From assembly GCF_019083965.1 (NCBI RefSeq), contig NZ_JAHRCY010000023.1, forward strand, positions 53,930-117,929: DNA of 64,000 nucleotides. Reading direction: 5' to 3'. The position numbers were made by a program, and so were the translations under genes. The number at the start of each line of letters is the position of its first letter. Within the stretch, counting starts at the first letter, position 1. Shown here piece by piece: positions 17,679-24,994 of the stretch. The notes beneath the pieces are model-generated. The model was not told the origin of the DNA. It saw only the letters and a list, made by a program, of their open reading frames with translations, and ran no database searches. This DNA comes from Catellatospora tritici. GTDB lineage: Bacteria; Actinomycetota; Actinomycetes; Mycobacteriales; Micromonosporaceae.

Positions 17679-17738
17679 GCAGTTTCGGGGAAACTGCACG
17701 AATCATGGCCGCCATTCGAGCACTTTCCCCGAAACTGC
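17679..17738. repeat. 60-bp nested palindrome, copy 3
   Basis: The left arm GCAGTTTCGGGGAAACTGC is itself a perfect 8-bp hairpin. The right arm ends TTTCCCCGAAACTGC. It lies 92 bp downstream of the DUF350 gene's stop (17830, minus strand). A GC-only low-complexity stretch (about 17755-17828) follows. Confidence 0.9.
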
Positions 17739-17829
17739 ACGCAACCCGTGCGTCTCGCGCCCCGCCCCCCGTGCGTCCCGCGCTCCGCGCCCCGCGCGGG
17801 GGCGGGCCCGGGGCGCCGGGTGGCGGGGG

Positions 17830-18252
17830 TCAGGAGATCGATGCGCAGACGATCGCGGCTACCGCGACGTTCGTGGCGGCGCTGATCCACACCGCCGGGT
17901 GCGGTATGGCGTCGACCAGAATCTCGCCCAGCCTGCCGGGTGTGACGAGATCCACGATCAGGAACGCCACCGCCATCAGTACGAGCCCGAGCACGCCGAA
18001 GACGGCGGTCGAGAACAGGCCGACCATCAGGTCGTCGTACGTGGTGATGATCGAGGTGAAGCAGATCGCGCCGATGCCCAGCAGTGCGGAGCTCAGGAAG
18101 ACCGCGGCGTTGGCGTTGCGCTCGGCCCAGATCTGGTGCCGTAGTCGACCCGGGGTCAGTAGATCGACCAGCAGGAATCCACCCAGCAGAAGCAGCACGC
18201 CCACGGCGGCGAAGGCGGTCGCGGCGACCAGTCCGTGCAGTACGTTCGTCAC
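17830..18252 (-). CDS. DUF350 membrane protein (YjfL-like)
   Basis: 140 residues, two tandem halves each with two helices and the repeated motif FLLVDLLTPGRL / FLIVDLVTPGRL (about residues 26-37 and 96-107), the hallmark of DUF350. Its role is unknown. In Enterobacteria yjfL lies with yjfM (DUF1190) and yjfC (ATP-grasp). Here it is divergent from homologues of both, with 58 bp of shared promoter space. This conserved association suggests a joint membrane-linked ligase system. Confidence 0.8.
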   Translation of the reverse strand: MTNVLHGLVAATAFAAVGVLLLLGGFLLVDLLTPGRLRHQIWAERNANAAVFLSSALLGIGAICFTSIITTYDDLMVGLFSTAVFGVLGLVLMAVAFLIVDLVTPGRLGEILVDAIPHPAVWISAATNVAVAAIVCASIS

Positions 18253-18310
18253 GGCCGCAGACCGTACATGATTACCGCCAGGTTGCGTCTACCTTGTAGC
18301 CTGCCCGCTC

Positions 18311-18661
18311 ATGACATCGGGGAAGAAGAAGCGCAGGTCGAGGGCGGTGCGCCAGCGTCGCCAGATCGCGCTGCGCTCGACGTCCGCGTCGAGGCCGAAG
18401 CCGGGTCTCAAGCGTTCGCAGTACGTGGCGTTCGGGGTGGTCGGGGCGCTGGCGCTGGCCTGCTGCGGATTCGGGGCGTTCGGCCAGAACCGCCAGTGCG
18501 TGGACGCGACCAGGACGGTCGTGGACAACAGCCGGTGCGAGCGCGGGGGAACCGGCGCGCGCTGGTACTACGGCGGCTCCAGCAGTGGTAAGGGTACGAA
18601 GGCGACCGGCGGCTCGTACACGCGCGGCGGTTTCGGTGGTCGATTCTTCGGCGGCGGCTGA
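18311..18661 (+). CDS. DUF1190/YjfM-YgiB-like small Gly-rich membrane-associated protein
   Basis: 116 residues. A very basic N-terminus (GKKKRRSRAVRQRR), a hydrophobic stretch (VAFGVVGALALACCGFGAF) with two Cys, a short outer region with QCVDA and SRCERGG, and a Gly-rich tail ending TRGGFGGRFFGGG, which recalls the RGGFG ends of YgiB/YjfM. The stop overlaps the next ATG by one base (TGATG), so translation is coupled to the ATP-grasp gene. The assignment rests on tail motif, size and context and is tentative. Confidence 0.55.
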   Translation: MTSGKKKRRSRAVRQRRQIALRSTSASRPKPGLKRSQYVAFGVVGALALACCGFGAFGQNRQCVDATRTVVDNSRCERGGTGARWYYGGSSSGKGTKATGGSYTRGGFGGRFFGGG

Positions 18662-19833
18662 TGCGTCGCGTCACCTGCGCGCCCCGCGAGGGCTGGCGCG
18701 AGATCGTCGAGTCGCAGGGGCTCGTTTACGCGATCCCGCGCGGACAGGACGACCTCTACTGGGATGAATCCGCCTATTACGAGTTCGGGCTCGCCGAGGT
18801 GGAGGCGCTGGAGGAGGCCGTCGCCGAGCTGCACGAGATGTGTGTCGAGGCGGCCGGGCACGTGGTCGAGTCCGGCCGGTACGCCGACCTCGGCATCACC
18901 GACCGGCGGGTGATCGAGCTGATCGAGCGGTCCTGGGCTCGGCGCGATACCGAGATCAGCCTCTACGGCCGGTTCGACCTGCGCTACGACGGCTCGGGTC
19001 CGGCGAAGATGCTGGAGTACAACGCCGACACCCCGACCTCGCTGCTGGAGGCGGCCGGGCCGCAGTGGTTCTGGCTGGAGCAGTTGCACCCAGGCTGCGA
19101 CCAGTGGAACTCGCTGCACGAGCGGCTGGTCGAGGTGTGGCGGCGGCACGCGGGGTCGCTGCCGCGCGGGCCGGTGCATTTCGCGTACACGCTGGCCGAC
19201 GAGATCGGCGAGGACCTGATGACCGCGGCGTACCTGCAGGAGTGCGCCGAGCAGGCGGGGCTGCACGGCACGCTGCTGCCGGTGGAGGAGATCGGCTGGG
19301 ATCCGGTGCTGCGGCGCTTCGTCGACGAGCAGGACCGGACCATCAACACGATCTTCAAGCTGTACCCGTGGGAGTGGCTGGTCACCGACGACTTCGGCGG
19401 GCACGTGCTGGACCTGGCGCTGGCCGGGCAGGGGCCGAGATGGATCGAGCCCGCCTGGAAGCTGCTGCTGACCAACAAGGCGCTGCTGGCGATCCTGTGG
19501 GAGCGGCACCCGGGGCACCCGAACCTGCTCCCGGCGTACCTGGACGGGCCGCGGGAACTGGCGGTGTTCGGCTACGTGGAGAAGCCGCTGCTGGGGCGCG
19601 AGGGTGCGGGCGTGCGCATCGTGACCCCGGGCCACACGGTCGGCACGGCGGCGCAGCCGGGTGAGCGCCTGTGCTACCAGGCGTTCCACGCGCTGCCGGA
19701 GTTCGGCGGCAACCGTACGGTGCTCGGCGCGTGGGTCGTCGACGGCGAACCAGCCGGCCTCGGCATCCGCGAAACCGCGGGCCTGATCACCGACACCACC
19801 GCCCGCTTCCTGCCCCACCTGATCCGAGGTTAA
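18661..19833 (+). CDS. Glutathionylspermidine synthase-like ATP-grasp ligase (YjfC/YgiC type)
   Basis: 390 residues covering only the synthetase half of glutathionylspermidine synthase, with no N-terminal amidase. Visible motifs are FDLRYDGSGPAKMLEYNADTPTSLLEA (residues 107-133), KLYPWEWL, the ATP-grasp loop WKLLLTNKALLAILW, and VEKPLLGREGAGV near residue 306. Such enzymes join a carboxylate to an amine using ATP. The natural substrates of the YjfC/YgiC branch are not established. Coupled to the DUF1190-like gene and divergent from DUF350. Confidence 0.8.
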   Translation: MRRVTCAPREGWREIVESQGLVYAIPRGQDDLYWDESAYYEFGLAEVEALEEAVAELHEMCVEAAGHVVESGRYADLGITDRRVIELIERSWARRDTEISLYGRFDLRYDGSGPAKMLEYNADTPTSLLEAAGPQWFWLEQLHPGCDQWNSLHERLVEVWRRHAGSLPRGPVHFAYTLADEIGEDLMTAAYLQECAEQAGLHGTLLPVEEIGWDPVLRRFVDEQDRTINTIFKLYPWEWLVTDDFGGHVLDLALAGQGPRWIEPAWKLLLTNKALLAILWERHPGHPNLLPAYLDGPRELAVFGYVEKPLLGREGAGVRIVTPGHTVGTAAQPGERLCYQAFHALPEFGGNRTVLGAWVVDGEPAGLGIRETAGLITDTTARFLPHLIRG

Positions 19834-19880
19834 GAAGGGGCCCTTTTACTACGGAAAGCGATAAGAAGGGGCCCTTCCTT
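19831..19880. terminator. Paired GGGGCCC palindrome between convergent genes (copy 1)
   Basis: Two direct copies of TAAGAAGGGGCCCTT about 30 bp apart, the first beginning at the ligase stop codon itself. The pair ends 8 bp before the DJ-1 gene's stop. A related pair in the opposite orientation lies at 35024-35072, also between convergent genes, so it may serve as a two-way terminator. Confidence 0.6.
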
Positions 19881-19887
19881 GCGCCGG

Positions 19888-20531
19888 TCAGGGGAGGGTT
19901 TCGCTGCGGAGGAGGGTGGTGGCGTGGGCCATCGCCTCGGGTGAGGCGGTGGCGGGGGAGCCCGCCGGGAACGGCGGCTGGGGTCGTACTCGAGGGCGAG
20001 TTGGATGCTCTCGGCGACCTCCCGCCCGGCGACGAGGATGGCCAGTTCGAGGGCCATGTCGATGCCCGCGGAGACCCCGGCGGCGGTGATGATGCGCCCG
20101 GAGCGCACCACCCGGCGCGGCACGTAGGCGGCGCCGTAGACGGCCAGGGCGTCGTGGGCGGCCCAGTGGGTGGTGGCCTGCCTGCCGTCGAGCAGTCCGG
20201 CGGCCCCGAGCAGCAGCGCGCCGGTGCTTACCGAGGCGGTCCAGGTGCTGGTGGCGTGGGCGGTGCGCAGCCAGTCGAGCAGGACCGGGTCGTGGGCGGC
20301 GGGGAAGGTGCCGTGCAGGCCGCCGGGGACCACGACGATGTCGGGTTCGGGCAGGTCGGCCAGGGCGAGGTCGGCGGTCATCGTCAGCGAGCCGGTGTCG
20401 GCGACGACCGGCCCGGCCTGGTGGGCGAGGAAGACGACCCGGGAGTCGGGCAGGCGCGACAGCACCTCGTACGGACCGACCGCATCGAGGGCGGTGAATC
20501 CCGGGTAGAGCAGCACCCCGATCTTCGTCAT
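19888..20531 (-). CDS. DJ-1/PfpI family protein (isonitrile hydratase-like) with a C-terminal frameshift
   Basis: The minus-strand frame from ATG 20531 gives MTKIGVLLYPGFTALDAVGPYEVL, VVVPGGLHGTF and ASVSTGALLLGAAGLL (here the nucleophile-elbow position reads Ser, not Cys), ending AESIQLALEYDP. The family continues QPPF.AGSP, and that sequence is present but one frame away, running to a stop at 19888. The junction near 19981 has four C where five are needed. In the written frame the tail becomes an Arg/Pro-rich run reading through the downstream palindrome to 19830. It is either a sequencing slip in a C run or a mutated gene. Expected length about 214 residues. Confidence 0.75.
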
Positions 20532-20538
20532 GGCTCAA

Positions 20539-20580
20539 CTATGGCCCCGTCTGGACAGGCTATGGCCCCGTCTGGACAGG
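20539..20580. repeat. 21-bp perfect tandem duplication in DJ-1 promoter region
   Basis: The unit CTATGGCCCCGTCTGG plus ACAGG occurs twice back to back (20539-20559 and 20560-20580), 8 bp upstream of the DJ-1 start. It may be a recent duplication or a doubled operator. Confidence 0.7.
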
Positions 20581-20598
20581 CGCTGCCCGCGCTGTTAG

Positions 20599-20667
20599 CG
20601 TAACGTCTGTTACGTAACGGCTGTGATGTAACGGCCGTGAGGTGGTGTAACGGCTGTGATGTAACGG
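20599..20667 (+). promoter_or_regulatory. Probable TetR autoregulatory operator array
   Basis: CGTAAC-GTCT-GTTACG (20599-20614) is a 6-4-6 inverted repeat overlapping the 10-bp palindrome GTTACGTAAC (20609-20618). A 20-bp unit TAACGGCTGTGATGTAACGG then occurs twice exactly (20615-20634 and 20648-20667), 33 bp apart, about three helical turns. The array sits directly upstream of the TetR start (20678) and between it and the divergent DJ-1 gene. Confidence 0.65.
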
Positions 20668-20677
20668 AGGTGCGCGG

Positions 20678-21262
20678 ATGCCGCGGGTGGTCGACCACGA
20701 GCAGCGTCGGGCGGAGTTGTCGCTGGCGGTGTGGCAGGTGGTCGGCGAGCGCGGCCTCGACGGGCTGACCCTGCGGGCGGTCGCCGAGGCGGGCGGGTGC
20801 ACCACCGGCCGGGTGGCGCACTACTTCGCCGACAAGGAGGCCCTGCTCGCGCATGCCCGCGACATCATGCACCGGCGGATGACCGAGCGCATCGAGGCGC
20901 TGCCGGTCGGCGTCGGGCCGCGCGAGCGGCTGCGGGCGGTGCTGCTGGAGGGACTGCCGCTCGACGCCGAGCGGCTGCTGCTGACGACGGTGTGGGCGTA
21001 TTTCCTGATCGCCGCGCACAGCAGCGCGGTGCTGCGGGCCGAGCACGACCGGCGGCACGCCTCCTGGATCGAGCGGCTGACCGGGCTGCTGCGCGCGGCG
21101 TACCCGCGGCCCCCAGCCGATCTCGACCTGCGGGTGCGCGGCCTGGTCGCGCTGCTGGACGGCCTGGCCGTGTACGCGGTCACCACCCCGCACACCTACC
21201 CGCCCGAGCTGCTGGTGCGCACCCTGGACAATCACCTGGACCTGCTGGGAGTCATGCCATGA
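20678..21262 (+). CDS. TetR family transcriptional regulator (BetI/RutR-like)
   Basis: 194 residues. The N-terminal helix-turn-helix spans about 15-58 (GLDGLTLRAVAEAGGCTTGRVAHYFADKEALL), followed by an all-helical ligand-binding C-terminal domain of TetR_C_6 type. It probably represses itself and the coupled GNAT gene, and possibly the divergent DJ-1 gene, through the repeated TAACGG sites just upstream. The stop overlaps the next start in ATGA. The ligand is unknown. Confidence 0.85.
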   Translation: MPRVVDHEQRRAELSLAVWQVVGERGLDGLTLRAVAEAGGCTTGRVAHYFADKEALLAHARDIMHRRMTERIEALPVGVGPRERLRAVLLEGLPLDAERLLLTTVWAYFLIAAHSSAVLRAEHDRRHASWIERLTGLLRAAYPRPPADLDLRVRGLVALLDGLAVYAVTTPHTYPPELLVRTLDNHLDLLGVMP

Positions 21263-21711
21263 CCGTGGACGAGTTGACCGTCGTCGAGACCGCGGGCACC
21301 GACCCGCGGGTGGCGCCGCTGGTGGCGGCGATGAAGGCCGAGATGGACCGGCGCTACCCCGAAGAGGTGGGGCTGGACCATCCGCAGGTGCTGACCGATG
21401 CGGTGTTCCTGCTGGTCCTGGCGGCCGACGAGCCGGTGGGCACCTGCGCGGTGCAGTTGCTGGGCGCCGAGGCCGAGCTGAAGCGGATGTACGTGCGGCC
21501 CGACCAGCGCGGGCGCGGCGTCGCCGGGCTGCTGATGGGCCAGGCCGAAGCGGTGGCGCGGCGGGCCGGGTGCACCCGGTTCAAGCTGGAGACGGGGGTA
21601 CGCCAACCCGAGGCGATCGCCGTCTACCGGCGCGCCGGGTTCGTCGCCATCCCCAACTACCCGCCGTACGACACCTGGGAGCTCTCGGTCTGCTTCGCCA
21701 AGGACCTGTAG
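21259..21711 (+). CDS. GNAT family N-acetyltransferase
   Basis: 150 residues. Acetyl-CoA-binding motif A is ELKRMYVRPDQRGRGVAGLLMGQAEAVARRAG (about residues 74-105), followed by LETGVRQPEAIAVYRRAGFVAI. This is the common small-molecule or antibiotic acetyltransferase layout. The ATGA overlap with the TetR gene makes it a likely member of that regulator's operon. The substrate cannot be inferred. Confidence 0.85.
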   Translation: MTVDELTVVETAGTDPRVAPLVAAMKAEMDRRYPEEVGLDHPQVLTDAVFLLVLAADEPVGTCAVQLLGAEAELKRMYVRPDQRGRGVAGLLMGQAEAVARRAGCTRFKLETGVRQPEAIAVYRRAGFVAIPNYPPYDTWELSVCFAKDL

Positions 21712-21714
21712 CGC

Positions 21715-22518
21715 TCAGACGGTCGCGGCCACGCGCACCTGGTCGGGCAGCCCGACGTGGGCGGCGATGATCTGCGAGGGCACACCGTCGTCGCGGCAGT
21801 CGCGCACCGCCTCGTCGCGCAGGGCGGTCAGCCGTCCGACGTTGTAATCCAGCGCCCACGCCAGCTGCGCCATCCGTTCCAGCAGGATGCTGTCGGCGTC
21901 CGACGGCGGGCTCTGCTCGGCCGCGGCCATCGCCGCGCGCACCTCGTCGACGGTGACCCCGGCCAGCTCGGCCACGGTCGTCTCGGGCCAGCCGTGGTGG
22001 CGGGCGAGCACCGCCGCGTACAGGATGCGCGAGGCGTCGTTGGTGGCCTGGTAGCCCTCCAGGAAACGCAGCCAGTGCGCGCAGTGGGCGACTCGGTCGG
22101 TGGGCGCTTCGGGCAGGAAGCGGTCCAGCCGGGCCGCGGGCAGCAGTCGGGCGGCCTGGTCGTAGGCGCGTTCCAGCAGGTCGTGCAGGTCGGTGACGAT
22201 CTGCTGGCGTTCGTGGAGGTCCTGTTCGGTGCCGTCGGCGTCGGGCAGGCCCGGCCACTCGACGATGGTGGCGGCGCGGTGCGCGTGGGCGCGGTGGCCG
22301 CAGATCACCTCGGCGACGTCGGCCGGGGTCCAGTCATGGTGGTGGACGAGGGCCGCGGCGGCCTCGTCCCGGGCGAGTAGTGCGCGGCGGTACTGCTGGC
22401 GGAGGGTGAGGGTGAGGGTGCACACGTCGAGCGCGCTCTGGTCGATGTCCTGGTAGTCGAGCAGGTCGACCCGCCGCCCCAACTCCGGCACACAGATGTC
22501 GGCGATCGGGTTGGTCAT
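21715..22518 (-). CDS. Hypothetical helical protein with repeated HTH-like segments
   Basis: 267 residues, strongly helical. Three segments look like helix-turn-helix units: DWTPADVAEVICGHRAHAHR (about 62-81), GWPETTVAELAGVTVDEVRAAM (about 178-199) and GVPSQIIAAHVGLPDQVRVA at the end. The central part is His/Asp/Leu-rich without a recognised enzyme motif. No membrane segment or signal. It is convergent with the GNAT gene, only 3 bp apart. Start at 22518 by position of MTNPIADI. Function unknown. Confidence 0.6.
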   Translation of the reverse strand: MTNPIADICVPELGRRVDLLDYQDIDQSALDVCTLTLTLRQQYRRALLARDEAAAALVHHHDWTPADVAEVICGHRAHAHRAATIVEWPGLPDADGTEQDLHERQQIVTDLHDLLERAYDQAARLLPAARLDRFLPEAPTDRVAHCAHWLRFLEGYQATNDASRILYAAVLARHHGWPETTVAELAGVTVDEVRAAMAAAEQSPPSDADSILLERMAQLAWALDYNVGRLTALRDEAVRDCRDDGVPSQIIAAHVGLPDQVRVAATV

Positions 22519-22595
22519 GCCCCGACCGTAACCGAGGGTGGGTAGGCCGCCTACCCTCCGTGCATCCGGGGTGACATTTCGTACCCCGGAACCGG

Positions 22596-23129
22596 TCAAA
22601 GCGGCTTTACCAGCAGCTCGAACTCCAGATCGGGATGTTTGGGCAGGCCGAAGCGCGGATCGCCATACGGGAACGGGTAGCGCTGCCCGGTCCGGCGGTA
22701 GCCGCGCCGCTCGTACCAGGCCAGCAGCTCGTCCCGCTGCACCAGCACCGTCATGTGCATCTCGGTGGCGGCCCAGTCCTGCCGGGCTGTCAGCTCGGCC
22801 CGCGCCAGTACGGCGCGTCCTACGCCGCCGCCCTGCAGGTCGGGGCGGACCGAGAACATGCCGAAGTAGGCGTACCCCTCGCGGCGCTGCACGTGGCAGC
22901 AGGCGACCAGGGTGCCGTCGCGCTCGAACAGCAGCACCCGGCCGTCGTCGGCGCCGATCATCCCGGTCACCGCGTCGGCGTCGGTGCGCTGCCCGTCGAG
23001 CAGGTCGGCCTCGGTGGTCCACCCGGCCCGGCTCGCCTCGCCCCGGTACGCCGACTCGACCAGCGCCACCACCGCGGGCACGTCGGCGGCGGTGGCGTCG
23101 CGCATGTGCAACTGCTTGGTCGTCTCCAC
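22596..23129 (-). CDS. GNAT family N-acetyltransferase
   Basis: 177 residues. Motif A YFGMFSVRPDLQGGGVGRAVLARAE (about residues 89-113) and the C-terminal LLAWYERRGYRRTGQRYPFPYG are typical of single-domain GNAT enzymes. The end FELLVKPL closes the fold. It lies 17 bp downstream-facing from the LCP gene (23147) but is transcribed in the same direction after it, so it may be co-transcribed. The substrate is unknown. Confidence 0.8.
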   Translation of the reverse strand: METTKQLHMRDATAADVPAVVALVESAYRGEASRAGWTTEADLLDGQRTDADAVTGMIGADDGRVLLFERDGTLVACCHVQRREGYAYFGMFSVRPDLQGGGVGRAVLARAELTARQDWAATEMHMTVLVQRDELLAWYERRGYRRTGQRYPFPYGDPRFGLPKHPDLEFELLVKPL

Positions 23130-23146
23130 CCGGTCAACCTACCGAA

Positions 23147-24286
23147 TCAGGCGCGCGGATCGACGTTGACCAGCTTCGGATGCGTCTTGACCCATCCGGC
23201 CAGCTGATCCTTGCGCAGCGCCGCGAAGTACGTCGATTGCACCGAGTCCAACGCCTCACCCTGGTACTTGCCGCCGCTGTACACCCCGTGGCCGGGCAGC
23301 CCGACCAGGGTGATGTTGGCGGGGGTGAGCTTGCGCAGCGCGTACGCCCAGGCCGACGGGGTGTGCCCGCGTCCGTCGAACACGATCGTCTTGCCCAGCG
23401 CCTGCAGGATGGCCTCCAACCGCCCCGGGCTGGTGAGCAGGTCGCCGCTGAACGCCTTGGCCGCCATCGCCTTGATGAGCTGCCGCTGGTGCCGCTGCCG
23501 GGTGTACTCGCTGCCGGTGGTGTAGCGCTGGCGTCCGTAGTCCAGCGCCTGCCAGCCCCGCATGTGCATGACGCCCACGTTGTAGGTGGCCCGCGGCCCG
23601 CTGTACCCGTGGTCGCACCCGCGGCACGGGGGCCGCAGCTTGCCGTCGGGCTGCCGGTGGATCGACACGACCTTCTGGTCGACGTAGATGTCGACGCCGC
23701 CCATCGCGTCGATGAGGTCGCGGTAGCCGGTGAACGTGATGACGGCCCCCGCGTCGAACCGCGCGATCCCGGTGTACCCGCTGACCGCCTTGGCCATCAG
23801 CTGGAACCCCTGGGCCATGTCGAACCGGCCGGTGCCGGGCACCCGCCCCCCGAACGTCATCGCGTGGGTCAGCTTGGTGTGCGCCGTGCCGCCGTAGTTC
23901 GACGGCTTGAACGCGGGCACCCGCACCACCAGGTCGCGCGGCAGCGAGGTCAGGTAGCCACTGCTCAGGTCGGCGTTCACGTGCAGGATCATGACGGCGT
24001 CGCCGTGGATCGGCCAGCTCTTCTGCGCCTCACGGGTGTCGACGCCGACGATCAGGATGTTCAGCGGGCCCTTGATGTCCGCGCCCGCGGGCGGGGTGGG
24101 ACTCGGGCTGGGGCTGGGCGAACCAGGCGCCGACGGTGTCGGGGCGTCGCTCGGGCCGAACAGGTCGGCCTGCGGGATCGCGTCGTCGACATGTGCGCGC
24201 AGCAGGCTCACACCGGCGTAGGCGCCGCCGCCGAGCAGGACGAGCACCACCCCGATGATCAGCAGCAGACGGGTGGAGCGGGCCAT
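23147..24286 (-). CDS. LytR-CpsA-Psr (LCP) family cell-wall glycopolymer ligase
   Basis: 379 residues. An N-terminal membrane anchor (LLLIIGVVLVLLGGGAYAGVSLL), a Pro/Ser-rich stalk (about 45-70), then the LCP domain with NILIVGVDTREAQKSW, GDAVMILHVN, YLTSLPRDLVVRVP and the later GGVDIYVDQKV. The conserved Asp/Arg residues bind the polyprenyl pyrophosphate of the donor. The enzyme attaches teichoic-acid-like or arabinogalactan polymers to peptidoglycan on the outer face. The C-terminal about 80 residues carry a LytR_C-like extension. Probably in one transcript with the GNAT gene that follows. Confidence 0.9.
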   Translation of the reverse strand: MARSTRLLLIIGVVLVLLGGGAYAGVSLLRAHVDDAIPQADLFGPSDAPTPSAPGSPSPSPSPTPPAGADIKGPLNILIVGVDTREAQKSWPIHGDAVMILHVNADLSSGYLTSLPRDLVVRVPAFKPSNYGGTAHTKLTHAMTFGGRVPGTGRFDMAQGFQLMAKAVSGYTGIARFDAGAVITFTGYRDLIDAMGGVDIYVDQKVVSIHRQPDGKLRPPCRGCDHGYSGPRATYNVGVMHMRGWQALDYGRQRYTTGSEYTRQRHQRQLIKAMAAKAFSGDLLTSPGRLEAILQALGKTIVFDGRGHTPSAWAYALRKLTPANITLVGLPGHGVYSGGKYQGEALDSVQSTYFAALRKDQLAGWVKTHPKLVNVDPRA

Positions 24287-24343
24287 CGGTTTCCTCCCGG
24301 GGGGTGCACCGCGGGCACGGTGCGGAGGTCAGGAGCCTCGACT

Positions 24344-24982
24344 CTAGTCACCCGCCCCGGGCCGGAACACCCCCCGCATGGCCTCGGCGACCTCGTGCGC
24401 GCCGAGGTCGTCCAAACCGGACGCGACGCCGCGCATGTCGGCGTCGGACCGGTTCTGGCTCAGCTTGAACTTGGCCTCGATCCGGGAGACGAGCAGCTCC
24501 ACCCCGACGATCGCGCGCAGCTGGCCCTCGACGTAGGCGGCCGGGGCGTCGTCGACCGACCACGGGTGCGCGCGGTCGGACTCGTGCCGGTCGGTCAGCT
24601 CGCGCACCAGCGCGCCGACCCAGGCCGGGTCGTCGTGCACGACCAGCTCGCCGTAGAGGTGCGCGGTGACGTAGTTCCAGGTGGGCACCACCCGGCCGTG
24701 CTCGGCCTTGGCGGCGTACCAGGAGGGGCTGACGTAGGCGTCCGGGCCGCGCACGATGGCCAGGGCCTGGCCGAGCACCGGGCGGCGCCACTGGTCGTTG
24801 TTGCGGGCCAGGTGGCCGCGCAGACGGCCGTGCGGCAGGCCGTCGGGACGGTCGTACAGCATCGGCAGCAGTGTCGCGACCGGGCCCTGCTCGGTGGCGG
24901 TGACCAGGTCGACGGCGCCGATCCCGGCCAGCAGTTCGGCGACGGCGGTGTCGTCGGGGGCGAAGTGGGCGGGCACGTACAT
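24344..24982 (-). CDS. FMN-binding negative regulator (PaiB family)
   Basis: 212 residues matching PaiB. MYVPAHFAPDD at the N-terminus, then HGRLRGHLARNNDQW, DAYVSPSWYAAK and VPTWNYVTAHLYGEL (about residues 115-130) form the split-barrel FMN-binding fold. C-terminal ELLVSRIEAKFKLSQNRSDAD is diagnostic. In Bacillus, PaiB acts with PaiA in control of sporulation and degradative enzymes. In most genomes its role is undefined. It lies 12 bp after the EamA transporter, in one operon. Confidence 0.85.
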   Translation of the reverse strand: MYVPAHFAPDDTAVAELLAGIGAVDLVTATEQGPVATLLPMLYDRPDGLPHGRLRGHLARNNDQWRRPVLGQALAIVRGPDAYVSPSWYAAKAEHGRVVPTWNYVTAHLYGELVVHDDPAWVGALVRELTDRHESDRAHPWSVDDAPAAYVEGQLRAIVGVELLVSRIEAKFKLSQNRSDADMRGVASGLDDLGAHEVAEAMRGVFRPGAGD

Positions 24983-24994
24983 GACCGGCTCCTC

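Noticed and set aside
17622..17699. N-terminal extension of the metallophosphoesterase to ATG 17699
   Set aside because: The ATG and first codons lie in the 60-bp palindrome; no ribosome-binding site, and the extension breaks the signal peptide.
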